The position numbers and the translations under genes are program-made. Shown piece by piece: positions 46,319 to 58,690 of a stretch of DNA of 64,000 bases. The DNA lies in assembly GCA_963921425.1 (NCBI GenBank), contig OY992836.1, positions 565,501 through 629,500 on the forward strand, written 5' to 3'. How positions within the stretch are numbered: position 1 is the first letter of the stretch; each line of letters starts with the position of its first letter. The notes beneath the pieces are model-generated. The model was not told the DNA's origin and did no database searches. It saw nothing but the letters and a program-made list of their open reading frames with translations. The DNA is from Dryas octopetala. Its lineage: Eukaryota > Streptophyta > Magnoliopsida > Rosales > Rosaceae.

Positions 46319-47451
46319 AAAATAAAATTAGCCTCAACCTAACAACAATTAAAAGTGTCTGTAAAAAAAACCCAACGTCCTACCCAACACATTCTCCATA
46401 AAGGTTAGAAAAATCGCTTTCTCTAAAACTATGACACTCTAAAACCTATTCCCAAACCTTCTCAGCTCAACCCACAACACTTAAGATCTCAAATTCAACC
46501 CTAAAAACAAATGAACCCTGCACGTGGCCTACCTTAATCAAGAAAATTGTCCGAGGGTAGCTTCGTTATCCAAAAAGTGTCTAATTTAGATCCCAAATGA
46601 AGTTTTGTCAACCCGAGTAGCCTCCACCTATCCAAAATTGATAACTAACTCAGTAAGGATACTCAAATTGATGATAGATAATCGAAATAACAGTGGGGTG
46701 GTCAGAACCACTGCCGTTGCCGCTCAAAGTGGCGGTACAAAATTCAAGAACCACAAATTCTCCAAATTTCTCAAACTTTTCAATTCTAAACTTCAATTGG
46801 GGTTCGTAGGGGTTGGTATTGTCCAACAATTGTCCAAGAACAATCCCCAAAGCCAAATTTCAAGGCAAACCCGAAATGGCCCTTAAACCATCAAAAATCA
46901 AGTTTCTAAATACCCAAAAACTATGAATTTCTCCAAATTGCTTCAATTGTCTAAATCTAATCATCAATTAAAGGTTCTTAGGAGTGAGAATTGTCCATAA
47001 TTACATACAACATCATCAAATTTTGAAATTTCCAAGAGAAACCCGAAATGGGTTCTAAATCCCCAAATTTCAATTTTCCACAATCCCTCAAAATAAAACA
47101 ACCAACTCAAAGGGAAATGAAAGCCCATACCTCAAGGAGAAAAATCCACTAAAACACTCAAGGATTTGTGGTGAAAACTGGCCGGAGATTGGAGGAGAAG
47201 GGCCTGCGGTTTGGGGGTGTTTCTTAGCGTGTTTCTTCATGCCAGGAGGGCTGCTCGGCGAGGAGGAGGGCTGGGAGGTGTCGGCCAGCCTGAGGGGAGG
47301 TCGTTGGTGGTCAGTGATAGTGGCTGGGGTGGCTAGTTGTTGCGGACAGAGAAGAACACGGGAGAGAAATTAAAGAAGAAGGAAAAAGAAAGAAAAGAAA
47401 AGAAAGAGGAAGAGAGAAGAAAGAGAGGCTAGGGGGGTTTGCATGGGTGAG

Positions 47452-47485
<34 letters not shown>

Positions 47486-48419
47486 TCTGAAAGTTAAAAA
47501 AAAATGGGTTTGCGTCTTTCTAGAAAAATCTAGAATGTAAAAGTCTAAATTGCCCCCAAACTTTGTTCGTCCATTACTCTCAAACCGTAACTCCGATCTA
47601 CAAACCATTCGCATCTACGCATTCATAAACTCGAGACCTTCCCAACAAGCCCAAACTTGAAACAAAACGTCCATTAAATCAAAAAGTCAAAATTGGGTCA
47701 ACCTAACCCTTTACTTAAAATCCTAAAAAAAAATCCCCTTAAAGAAATTTAAATCAAATCTAGCAAATAACTTAAACTTAAATTTAAAAGGAACACTTGG
47801 GGTCGGGTTGTTACCAAGGTTCAAAATATCGACTGTGGAGATATTATCGAGACCCCAAAATAAGGAAATCGACGAAAATATCGATATCGGTTGTTTCCAC
47901 AGATACAACAGATATTGGCTTCAAAACAATTTTTAAATGAAACTTTAAGAAATGTTAAATGAATCATTAATGCATGTATTAAACAAATAAGTGTAATAAA
48001 TTTAGGTCTCTACGATAAGTATATGATATGTTGGGGATATAATATGCATAAGTAAAAAGTGTGAGAAAGTAATAGCGTATAATTAATTATATAATAGTTT
48101 AAGTGTATATACAATAAACCTATTATATAACAACAATAAGGTTTTACAGTATGTAATTGTAAAACTCAAATAAAAAAAAAAACATGTCCAAAGTCAATAA
48201 ACAATAAAGCGCTTAAAATAAATAGATAACAAACCTATAATCAAATAAAAGAAACACAGCTATTATAAAAAACAATAAACTATATAAATACAAATATTAT
48301 TAGATAAAAAAAACATGTCTTGTCTATATAATTTATTATTATTATTATTCTCTGTTTAATAGAATTGAGATATTTAACAAATAAAAAACTCTCTAAAAAA
48401 ATAATAAAAAACCCCAATT

Positions 48420-48674
48420 TGTTGTAAAACAAAAGAATTTAGAAAGCAAAGATGGGAAAACTGTGTGTCTTTTTCCATTTCATAGAGCCTCTATTTATAG
48501 GCTTCAAGTGATAAACACTTACATCAGATATAACTCTTATGATAAATACATTATCACTAAGATAAATACAGGAAAATAGGATGAGTATTTATCTAGCTAA
48601 TATCATATGATTATCTATGGAGATAAATACATGAAATGTGGTATGTAATGAGGACTTTCACATTATCTGCAACA
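48420..48674 (-). repeat. Minus-strand copia 3' LTR
   Basis: 255 bp, the matching partner of 55087-55349. The polypurine tract lies next to it at about 48675-48686. Confidence 0.92.
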
Positions 48675-48834
48675 CTCCCCCTTGGATGTTCGCAAATCAA
48701 TGATAAGCAGCCTCGTTAAAACCTTGCAAGGAAAACCCATTGGGATAAAACCTAAGCGAAGGAAAAAGAGTACAACCTTGTCTTGATCATTGAAATAGCG
48801 TTGGACGTGCTTATGTTGTCTCATTAAAACCTTG

Positions 48835-50600
48835 CTAGGAAAAACCCTGTGGGATAAAAACATAGTCGAAGGAAAAAGAGTACAACGCACATATGTCCGA
48901 TGTACTTGGATGCTCCCCCTGATGATTGCATCCATTAATTTGATAGTTGAGAAAGTCGACGAAGTCCAATACCATGTACAAATTTCTAAATGAACATTTT
49001 GGTAAGGCTTTGGTGAAGAGATCTGCAAGGTTGTCACAAGAACAGATCTGTTTGACTTCGATTTCCCGGTTCTTCTCAAGTTCATTCGTGTATAAGAATT
49101 TTGGTGAAATGTGCTTGGTTCTATCATCTTTGATGTATCCTCCTTTGATTTGACCAATACAAGCAGCATTATCCTCATACATGATAGTTGGAATATCTGT
49201 TATTAGAGGTAGATCACAAGTACTATGGATATGTTGTATTACTGATCTTAACCAAACACATTCTCGACTTGCTTCGTGGAGGGCAAGTATTTCTGAGTGA
49301 TTAGAAGATGTAGCAACCAATGTTTGTTTTGTAGATCTCCATGAGATCGCAGTATTTCCACAAGTAAATACATATCCAGTTTGGGAGCGACCTTTGTGCG
49401 GGTCAGATAGATATCCAGAGTCCGCATATCCAACAAACTTTGGGCCATTGAGGGATTCACTAGAATAAAATAGGCCCATATCAGTTGTTCCACGAAGATA
49501 GCATAAGATATGCTTAATACCATTCTAATGTCGATGTGTTGGAGTGGAGCTATATGTTGCTAACAAGTTTACTAAAAAAGATATGTCTGGTCTTATACAT
49601 TGTGCTAAATATAGTAAAGCACCTATTGCACTGAGATATGGTACTTCTGGACCAAGGACCCTTTCATTATCTTCTTTAGGACGAAATGGGTCTTTCTCAG
49701 TGTCAAGAGACCGAACGACCATTGGGGTACTCAACGGATGAACTTTATCCATATTAAAGCGTTTCAATACCTTTTCGATATATGTTGATTGATGGACAAG
49801 GATTCCTTTGTCACAATGCTCAATCTGCAGGCTGAGACAATATTTGGTTTTCCCAAGGCCTTTCATCTCGAGTTCATCCTTTAAGTATTCGGCAGTTTTT
49901 ATGAGCTCTTCAGGAGTTCCAATTAAGTTCATATCATCGACATAAATTGCCACTATGGCAAAACCAGAATTTGACTTCTTTATGAACACACATGGGCATA
50001 TAGGGTCATTGATATACCCTTCTCTTATCAAATATTCACTAAGACGATTGTACCACATTCGTTCAGATTGTTTTAACCCATATAGTGATCGTCTCAATTT
50101 GATCGAGTACATATTTCGTGGTTTTGTTTTAATTGCTTCAGGCAATTTGAGTCATTCTGGGACTTTCATATAAATATCAGCATCCAAATCTCCGTGTAAG
50201 TTTGCAGTAACAACATCCATAAGTTGCATGTCGAGTTTTTCTGAAACTACCAAACTTATCAAATTTCTGAATGTGATTGCATCCATAACAGGAGAGTATG
50301 TTTCATCAAAGTCAATTCTTGGCCTTTGAGAAAAACCTTGTGCAACGAGTCATGCTTTATATCTTGCAATCTCATTTTTCTCATTACGCTTTCTCGTAAA
50401 CACCCACTTGTAACCTACAGGGTTCACATTGTGTGGTGTTTGGACTACAGGTCCAAATACGCCACATTTTTCTAAATAGTTCAACTTAGCCTAAATTGCA
50501 TCTTTCCATTTAGGCCAATCATGCCTATGTCTGCAATCATCAACAGATCTAGGTTCAAGATTATCATCAGCTTTAATGATCTCAGTAGCTACTGCGAATG
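48835..50600 (-). pseudogene. Minus-strand copia RT and RNase H (fossil)
   Basis: RT (49525-50600 in part): KLRRSLYGLKQSERMWYNRL near 50100-50040, catalytic IYVDDMNLIG near 49945-49915, KYCLSLQIEHCDKGILVHQ near 49850-49795. RNase H (48835-49479): FVGYADSGYLSDPHKGRSQT (about 49445-49385) and LVATSSNHSEILALHEASRE near 49325-49265. Motifs are those of plant copia pol. Broken at several places. Confidence 0.9.
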
Positions 50601-50688
50601 AAAATATATCATTAATGATCATTTCATCGCGATTCCACAATTCATCATTGCATGCAAAATTTATAGAAATCTCTTTATTGTTAGGTAC

Positions 50689-52205
50689 CTATGCCTCTTC
50701 TAGGTCTTGGGTCTCATTATGGACCATTTCTTGTTCTAAGATTGAACAATCATTAAGTGTGGGTTCGCCATTTTCGCTGGAATTTACTTTTAATTTTCTC
50801 TTTTGGGGAACTGTATCTTTTGAACCTATTGGTCTGCCATGCTTTAGGCATGCAGCAGAATAATCATTTTTTGGCACATTTGATTGTCCAACTAGGACAT
50901 CAATCCTTGTAGGTGTATTCATAGCTGGTATATGTGATTTTGTCACTTTTGCTATATCTGTAAATACATCTGGCATTTGATTAGCAATCTTTTGAAGATC
51001 AACTATCTGTTGTACTTTATTTTCACATTGCATAGAACGAGGATCAAGATGAGATATAGTAGATACATTCCACGATAATTCACGCCGTTCTTCAGGAACG
51101 GTGGTCTTCTCTCCCCCTAACGGCGGGAATACTGTCTCATCAAAGTGATAATCCACAAAACGTGCGGTAAAGATATCACCCGTTAAGGGTTCGAGATATC
51201 TAATGATAGAGAATGAATCAAAACCAATATATATCCCCATCCTCTGTTGATGACCCATTTTAGTGTGTTGTGGAGGTGCAATGGGTACATATACGACACA
51301 CCCAAAAGTCCATAAATGTGAAATATTTGGCTGGCTCCCAAGTGCTACTTGTAAAGGGGAGTATTTATAATCATTCATCGGTCTTAGTCGAACTAATGAC
51401 CCAGCATGTAAAATAGCATGTCCCCATGCATAAACTGGAAACTTTGATTGCATAAGCAAAGTTCGAGCAATCAATTGAAGGTGCTTGATAAAAGCTTTTG
51501 TTAAACCATTTTGGGTATGGACATGAGGAACATGATGTTCAACGTCAATGCCAATCGACATGCAACAGTCATTAAAGACTTGGGACGAATATTCACCAGC
51601 ATTGTCAAGTTGGATCGACTTGATAAGATTATCTGGAAACTGAGCTCGTAATTTAATTATCTGAGCCAATAGCCTAGAAAATGCAAATTACGAGTTGACA
51701 AGAGGCAAACATGTGACCATCTACTGGATGCGTCAACTAGAACCATAAAATAATGAAATGGACCACATGATGGTTGAATGGGCCCACAAATGTCCCTTTG
51801 AATTCTTTGCAGAAATGATGGAGATTCTATATCAAGCTTTAAGAGAGATGGTCTGATAACAAACTTTCCTTGTGAACAAGCTGTGCAAAGATTTTTGTTA
51901 GATCCAATCAGATGTTGAGTCGTTAATGGATGCCCACAAGAATTTGAAATAATCCTACACATCATAGTGGATCCAGGATGACCCAACTGGTCATGCCAAA
52001 GCATGAAAATATTTGGGTCAATGAACTTCAGGTTCATGACAGCATGGGCGCCATGCGCCTCAATAAATTTTATAGTTGTATTATACAACCTAGATGAGAA
52101 AGCAGGGAGTTTCTCCAATATACGCTTCTGGCTGTAAATATTGGATGTAATGCAAATATATTCAGCATTATGCTCAGTTGTGGTTTCAATGTGATATCCA
52201 TGCAA
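50689..52205 (-). pseudogene. Minus-strand copia integrase (fossil)
   Basis: LWHDQLGHPGSTMMCRII (about 51999-51945) is the zinc-binding start, then CTACSQGKF (51890-51865) and DICGPIQPSCGPF (about 51795-51760). The core continues into QLDNAGEYSSQVFNDCC (51615-51565) and the later WTFGCVVYVP (51310-51280). It catalyses cDNA insertion in intact copies. Broken. Confidence 0.9.
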
Positions 52206-52279
52206 ATGAATATCTTTAAAACTAAGAAGATTTCTTCTGGATCTGCTTGAGTATAGAGCATTGCTAATGGACAGTTGAG

Positions 52280-52450
52280 TTCCATTGAGTAACGTAATGT
52301 GGGCTCTTCCGGATATAGTGGTTAACCTATCTTTTGTTAATGCTATATTGGAAAAATACTTCCTATCTCAAAGTATAGTGTGCGTAGCTGCATTGTCTAC
52401 AAGACAAATATCTTCACCATGATTTTGACCACCGCAGTCCATTTTTAATG
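52280..52450 (-). pseudogene. Minus-strand copia protease (fossil)
   Basis: A CLVDNAATHTIL-like segment near 52410-52375 matches the copia protease active-site region (usually LADSGTTHTIL). It is short, sits where a protease should, between gag and integrase, and is degenerate. Confidence 0.68.
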
Positions 52451-52599
52451 CCTTTCAATAAAATAAATGAAAATAATTACTTTCTACGACATTTTATTTG
52501 ATAAGAAAAATTATTTTTACAAGTGCAAACTTGAAAATAACTAAATAAAAGTAACATATGCAAATTTGAAACTAATCCTAAGGAAAGCATTAAACTGAT

Positions 52600-53720
52600 T
52601 AAATAAACAACAAATTAATTGGGATGGACAACCCAACCACCAATCATAGCATCAAAAGACTTTGCATCGGTGTCAGCAAAGAAATCAGAGACATCAAGAT
52701 GACTTATGTCCACCGGGTCCGAAGTGTCCATTGGGTCATGAACTTGGTCAACATAATTGACTTCAACCTTCCCTTTTAAAAAGGCTAGGTAAAGGTCTAC
52801 CAAGTGCTTGGGCGTGCGACAAGCACACGCTCAATGTCCAGTTCCACTACACCTGTGGCAGGCACCCTCAGAACCTTTAGGGGCTTTGTACATTTCACCT
52901 TTCCCTTTGTCTTGCTTGTTCCACTTCTGGTGGGTATGTAATGCTTATGCATTTTTTAGACCCAAGTTATTATTGCAACCACCTTGACCATTACGGCGCC
53001 TATTACCACTTCCTTGTCATTGACCACGCCCATAGCCACAACCACGACCACGGCTACGAGATGAAGTAGCATTCACTTCAGGGAATGCTGCCGTCCCAGT
53101 TGGACGGGATTGGTGGTTCCTCATCAGGAGCTCATTGTTTTGCTTAGCAAGGAGAAGACAAGAGATCAGTTCAGAGTACTTCTTGAACCCACGCTCACGG
53201 TATTGTTGCTGCAAGAGCACATTTGAAGCATGGAAAGTGGTGAAAGTTTTCTCCAACAGTTCTGCATCAGTCATTTTCTCACCACATAATTTGAGTTGAG
53301 AACTGATTCGAAAAAGTGCAGAATTGTATTCAGAAACTGTCTTGAAACCTTGTAGACGCAAATGCATCCAGTTTCATGGCGTGCCTTAGGGAGGATCATA
53401 GTTTTCTGGTGATCATATCTCTCTTTCAGATTATCCCAGAGAGTCAGCGGATCGTTGACAGTGAGATACTCACTCTTCAGCCCTTCATGAATATGATGGC
53501 GAAGAAAGATCAAGGCTTTGGCAAGGTTTTGCGGGGACGCTTTATTGCCTTCTTGGATTGTGTTACCAAGATTCATGGATTCAAGATCGATCTCAGCATC
53601 AAGGACCCAGGACAAATAGTTCTTTCCAGAGATGTCGAGTTCAACAAATTCTCATTTGGTCAAGTTCGTCATTTTCTACATAAAGAAAATGAGATATTTA
53701 GAACTCATGAAAGATAATTA
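52600..53720 (-). pseudogene. Minus-strand copia gag (fossil)
   Basis: Reads MNLGNTIQEGNKASPQNLAK-like sequence and FLRHHIHEGLKSEYL (about 53510-53450), then LWDNLKERYDHQKT and the central MHLRLQGFKTVSEYNSALF (53367-53310), all typical of copia gag (UBN2-type). A cysteine-rich knuckle and arginine/glycine-rich linker (SRSRGRGCGYGRGQ, near 53060) follow. Broken. Confidence 0.87.
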
Positions 53721-55086
53721 TGGAACTTTAGGTTCTTAATAATATGTTCGCAATAATACAAAACCTCAGGTTTGTTATAACATTAATCTAGAACTTCAGG
53801 TTCAAAAATTAAACTGATAAAATAATGGAGAATTAAACAGAATAAATAAATTATATTCAACACTAATTTAAGCAATATATATTGAAATCATAGAATAAAA
53901 TAATTTGGCATGATAAGAAACCGAATCAACCAATCATCCAATTAATACTTATACAAGAACAGAAAATATATGAGGAAATTACAGATTTGGTCTACTTATT
54001 TTATACCTAATTCAATTTTGGTTCATGATTTTTTTTAAGTTCTGTTTTGGTCCACTAATTGTTTCACTTGTTCAATAAAGGTCCAGATTTGTGACTTTAA
54101 ATCTTTTGGGTTGTGTTTTCTTCAATTATAATTGAAATATAAGTTATATTTCATAATTTCTTAGTTATAGGAAACAATTTGGAGTATTAGAATCTAACAG
54201 AATTGAGATTGGATCAAATTTGAAAAATTGGCAGTTTCGGGTACCCTACTTTGGGGTTAATTATCTTGAGTTTTAGAACTCCAATTTGAATTATCTTTAT
54301 ATGGTTGTAAGGAAAAGATGCATAGCTTTTAAACAAATATATGTTTGCTAAATTTGGGTGAGATATGATAGGGTAAAAGGCAGACTAAATTTGAGAAAAT
54401 AAATCTGGACCTTTATTGAACAAGTAGAACAATTAGTGGACCAAAACAAAACTTAAAAAGATTGTGGACAAAATTGAACTAGGTATAAAATAAGTGGACT
54501 AAATCTATAATTTCCTTGAAAATATATATATGTTGCATGAATAACCAAAAGATGATTTGATTTAAACAATAATATAAAAATTAATCAAGACTTTTGGTGA
54601 GAGAAAAAAACCTCGAGTTAAGTTGTAGTACACACATATTCCAAAATATTATTTTGCAATTAATAATACCATATCAGCTTTGCTTTCTTTAACAAAACAA
54701 CAAACAAGTCAGCAACATCCAATCAACCTGTTTGTTTCTATATCACACACCAATACATGATTGTTTTATCTGTTGTATTACACGTTGCAGCGGCATATAA
54801 TGGCAAGAGTTTGTGAAGCAAATATATATTGTGAATTTGTGATGAAAAAATCAGGCAGTATATATGTGCTGACAAATATATTATATTAATTCAAACAATA
54901 TATAGTACTTGCAGTAGCATGAATAAGAGCATCAAAGTTGAGCACGAAGTCTCTTGCTTCTTAGATCGAAAAGCCTCTCAATGTCATTAGCTTGTTGTAT
55001 GAATATAAATTGCTACATAAATTGAAGAAGCAAAATAAAATAATAAAAAGAATATAAACTATACCAAGACTATCGTGCTGATAACG
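53721..55086 (-). other. Minus-strand copia leader, non-coding
   Basis: AT-rich region between gag and the 5' LTR, longer (1.3 kb) than the usual copia leader. It contains a diverged inverted-repeat-like pair: TTTGGTCTACTTATTTTATA near 53985-54004 and TATAAAATAAGTGGACTAAA near 54485-54504, with matching sequence further in (TCTGTTTTGGTCCACTAATT near 54040 and AATTAGTGGACCAAAACAAA near 54431). This suggests a separate foldback MITE of roughly 520 bp (about 53980-54515) in the leader. The primer site CGTTATCAGCACGA (minus strand) lies at about 55073-55086. Confidence 0.72.
53980..54515. mobile_element. Probable foldback MITE in the copia leader
   Basis: Inverted ends: GGAAATTACAGATTTGGTC near 53974-53992 and, at the other end, GGACTAAATCTATAATTTCC near 54497-54516, which read as reverse complements with a few changes. 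Inner segments also pair (GTCCAGATTTGTG near 54080 against ATCTGGACCTTTATTGAAC near 54404). No coding sequence. The target-site duplication is unclear, perhaps ATATATGAG/TGAAAATATATA-like A/T sequence. The layout is like the Mutator-like MITE at 58296. Confidence 0.7.
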
Positions 55087-55349
55087 TGTTGTAAAACAAA
55101 AGAATTTAGAGAGACAAGATGGGAGAACTGTGTGTCTTTTTCCATTCCATAGAGCCTCTATTTATAGGCTTCAAGTGATAAATATTTACATCAGATATAA
55201 CTCTTATAATAAATACATTATCACTAAGATAAATACAAGAAAATAGGATGAGTATTTATCTAGCTAATATCATATGATTATCTATGGAGATAAATACATG
55301 AAATGTGGTATGTAATTATCTGATGAGGACATTCACATTATCTGCAACA
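55087..55349 (-). repeat. Minus-strand copia 5' LTR
   Basis: 263 bp. Next to it, inside the element, is the primer site CGTTATCAGCACGA (minus strand), not the standard initiator-Met complement TGGTATCAGAGC. Confidence 0.9.
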
Positions 55350-55600
55350 CAATTTAATTTGTTCATGTATATATTATTTTAAACCCAATCTTTGTAGTAA
55401 AAGCCTAAATCCACTAATCAAAAACTATAGACCCAATACTAAGTAATCAATTAATCAAAACCTTAAAAAAGTGCAAACCCAACAGTCAACACTTATATTA
55501 TTGTTGACCAAAAAAAAAAAAACCATATCCTTTCTGCAAGCATTTTTGCCGATTCAAACAAACACAGAAGAAGTTTCTATCCTACGACACCAGACGCGCG

Positions 55601-55603
<3 letters not shown>

Positions 55604-55652
<49 letters not shown>

Positions 55653-55658
55653 AGAGAG
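55604..55658. repeat. GA microsatellite in the hAT-like element
   Basis: About 20 or more GA units, with GGGAGGGAG interruptions toward the right end. Confidence 0.95.
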
Positions 55659-56274
55659 GAATCACATTCACAAAGCTCACAGCTACTGATTGAAGGCTTA
55701 TGCTCAAGATTTGGGTGCTGATTGAAGGTTTAAGCTCAAGGTTTTAGTTTGGGGTTGAATGGTAGATGGATGGGTATAGAAAATTAGGGTTTCTTTGGCA
55801 TAATTATCATTCTTCCATTTTTTTCACTTTTTTTCTTCTGAATATCGGTAGAATGTCGGATTTTTTTAATATTTTCAGAAAATATCGTTGATTTCAGCGA
55901 AATATCGGGGATATGGGTGAAGATTTTGCTTCACCCCCTGTGAGACCCTGTATTTTTCAAAGATTTATTTTAAATATTTTGAGAATTTATTTCAAGGATT
56001 TTGAGAATTTATTTGGAAATAAAAAGGGTTTTGATTTAATTTTAAAGTTTTGTTTTAAATTGGGCTTGACCCAAAAGTTGACTTTTAAAATTAGTGGACT
56101 TTTGATTTTGACTTTGGGCACGTTGGATAGGTCTCGAGTCCACGAGTTCGTAGACACGCAGCACGCGTCAATCGGAGTTATGGTTTGAAAGTTACGGGCA
56201 TTTGAAGTAAAGGGCAATCTCGTAATTTGTACCAAAGGGGTTTTAAAACTCAAAAACCAGATTTTTTATGGGAT

Positions 56275-56317
<43 letters not shown>

Positions 56318-57919
56318 ACCTTCGCCGCGCCTGCCACCGGCGCGTGGCAACGTGTCCGGCCGTGGCTGGCGACGGGACCAACCCAGATCTCCTCGCCGTC
56401 CCTCCCTCTCTCTTCCCTTGGTCTCAGTTCAGCCCAGAAAGACCCCGAAAACTCGAAACCCAGCCTGGACCCGATTCGTGCCTCACCGTCGATTTGACTG
56501 TTCCGGCGAGATTTGGGTGGCCAAACCCACTGGGTCTTGTTCATCTCATCACAGTAAGTTCAGCCGTGGTGTCCTCCTGCTCTGATGATGCTCCACAACG
56601 GAGCAATGAGCTCGGGAAGTCCAACGCAGCCGCTGGCTTCCACCGCCGATTTCGACCATTTCCGGCGACTTTTGGCCGTCGGTCCAGTTGTCAAAAATGA
56701 TCCTCGAGGTATGAGTAATTTTTCCCTTAAGGTGGGCACGTTCAATTTTGAGAAATTGGAAATTCGATTTTAGGGTTTAGGCTTTTTTTCGAATTTCTTA
56801 AAATTGGACTCGAATTTGAGTTGTTTTTGTGCAATTGAAGGGTCTATTGTGCAATTAGGATTAATTGAAGTTGATTTTTGGTATTTCCAGGATTTCGGCC
56901 GCTGCCACCATCGGAACCACCACTTTTGGCGGCGGGTTAGTGGTCGTTTGACCCAATTCCGTCCAATTGAAGTCCCAAGAACCCTTCTAGTTCCATTTGG
57001 TGAGAATTCGGTGATTTTTGTGTGTTGTTTGGGGCTGGGCAGCCACCATGTGTGGTGATTACTGCCCATTTTGGTCGTTTAACGGCCCATTTGTATTTCT
57101 GGTTTGTGAAATTGTTGATTGTTTGGTCTTAACAAGTACGCGGGCTTGGGAAATCTTATTCCCGATGCCGTCATGCTGCAGGATTTGACATCCGAGCGCG
57201 TTGCCGTCCAAGGGCATTTTGGTCTTTTCAAGCAGCTAGACTATGAGTGAAACTTATCTGGTTATATTGTTGAGTACCGTAGATGAATTTTCTGCTTTGT
57301 TTGATTTTTTGCTTTATACTTAGAAGAGGCTAAGTGTAGGATATGAATCATGAGAACGTAATGATGAGGATTTGAGAGTAAGAGATTAATTGAGAATTAT
57401 AGATATGCTATCATGGTAATTGCAGAATTAGAAAAGAAATGTTTATTGTCTAGGTAAATGAATGAGGATTAGGCAATTATTATGCAGAATGATCAAATTT
57501 AATATTGAGGAAGTTTTAGCATGATTTAAGTGGCAATACAAGTGAGGAGTCGTGAGTAGGAATCGATTTCGGAAAGGTTTCGGCATAGCTCGATTTCTCT
57601 TATCTTGAAATTTATATTTTAGACGATTAAGAAATATTTCAACAAACTTTTGGATAAGATAATATCAAAGAATTCTTTATTTTAAAAGGGGGTCTTTAAT
57701 TGTCACCTAGTCTAGTAAAAGATTTCATATATTTTGGATGTTCATTTCTTTGAATGTTTTAAAGTATGGTTTGAGACATTGTGATTTGAGAAAAGACACA
57801 TTTTTGATGCGTTGGATTGTTAAGGAGAGTTTTGAAAAGAATTGAAAAATGTTTAATTATTTATCTCAAAAATGAGTAGAGATTTAAAGAGCATTTAAAG
57901 ATAGCTGTGTTAATGCATG

Positions 57920-58110
57920 TACCGATCGAACGAGCCTGCCTGTGTAAAATGCATGGGATTGTGGCCAGAATACGAGCCTGCTTATGAGGAGTGACCCCTC
58001 CGTACAAGATTGTGGCCAGGATACGAGCCTGCTCGTGCTGAGTGACCCCTCTGTACGAGATTGTGGCCAGGATTTGAGCTTGCCCGTGCGCGGGATTGTG
58101 GCCAGGACAT
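57920..58110 (+). repeat. LTR minisatellite, about 51-bp unit, three to four copies
   Basis: Units with GATTGTGGCCAGGATACGAG and GCCTGCTCGTG-type wording, as in 7105-7312 and 62700-62905. Confidence 0.85.
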
Positions 58111-58295
58111 TGTCTACAGTACGGGTATGAGAATGGTATTAGTTTTAAGTATAAGTGTTTTGAGATATCAGTTTCCAAAGATAAATTCAGTTTAGATTTG
58201 ATATTTCTCAGCTTGAATAATTTTTATTGTTTTTTTTTTTTTTCAGTATATCGAGCTTTATTTGAGATGAAAGTTTTCAGCCTAAATTAATTGTA

Positions 58296-58690
58296 GGGAT
58301 TACTACCATTTTGCTCTCCAGACTATTACACTTGTATCAGTTTGCTCCCCAGACTTCTAATTTGGAAAATTAAGGACTCTGACTTTTTCAATTTTGCCAA
58401 TTGAGGTTCTTTTGTCAATTTACACATTTTTTATCCAAATCTTTGAGGGCAAAATGGTCCCTTCCAATTAGATCTTATCATTTTTTCCTCATGCATCATT
58501 TTTTCTCTTTTATTTCTTGCTAAATTTTGCTTGATCATCTCGAAATTTTAGATGAAAAATGTATAAATTGACGGAATAACCTTAATTGGCAAAATTGAAA
58601 AAGTCAGGGTCCTTAATTTTCCAAATTAAAAGTCTGGGGAGCAAACTGATACATGTGTAATAGTCTGGGGAGCAAAATGACATTAATCCC
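58296..58690. mobile_element. Mutator-like MITE with inverted ends over 130 bp
   Basis: 395 bp. Left end GGGATTACTACCATTTTGCT, right end (reverse strand) GGGATTAATGTCATTTTGCT; the ends pair over most of the length, through GGGGAGCAAACTG and AAAGTC-GGTCCTTAATTTTCC segments, so the single strand could form a near-complete hairpin. The duplication TTAATTGTA is a perfect 9 bp (58287-58295 and 58691-58699). No transposase. It is the innermost layer: host, LTR 44320-59573, hAT, LTR 55939-59495, MITE. Confidence 0.92.

Larger units (their letters stand above)
48420..55349 (-). mobile_element. Ty1/copia retrotransposon on the minus strand, nearly full length, broken
   Basis: LTRs at 48420-48674 (3' LTR in the element's own direction) and 55087-55349 (5' LTR), with ends TGTTGCAGATAATG and TTTTACAACA. 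The 5-bp duplication CAATT is perfect (48415-48419 and 55350-55354). Read on the minus strand the order is gag, protease, integrase, RT, RNase H. The tract TCCAAGGGGGAG precedes the 3' LTR. Total 6930 bp. By eye the LTRs differ at about 10 of 255 positions plus one 8-bp difference, so about 4%; it is older than the LARD. Lesions are scattered through gag and pol. Sub-lineage not assigned. Confidence 0.93.
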
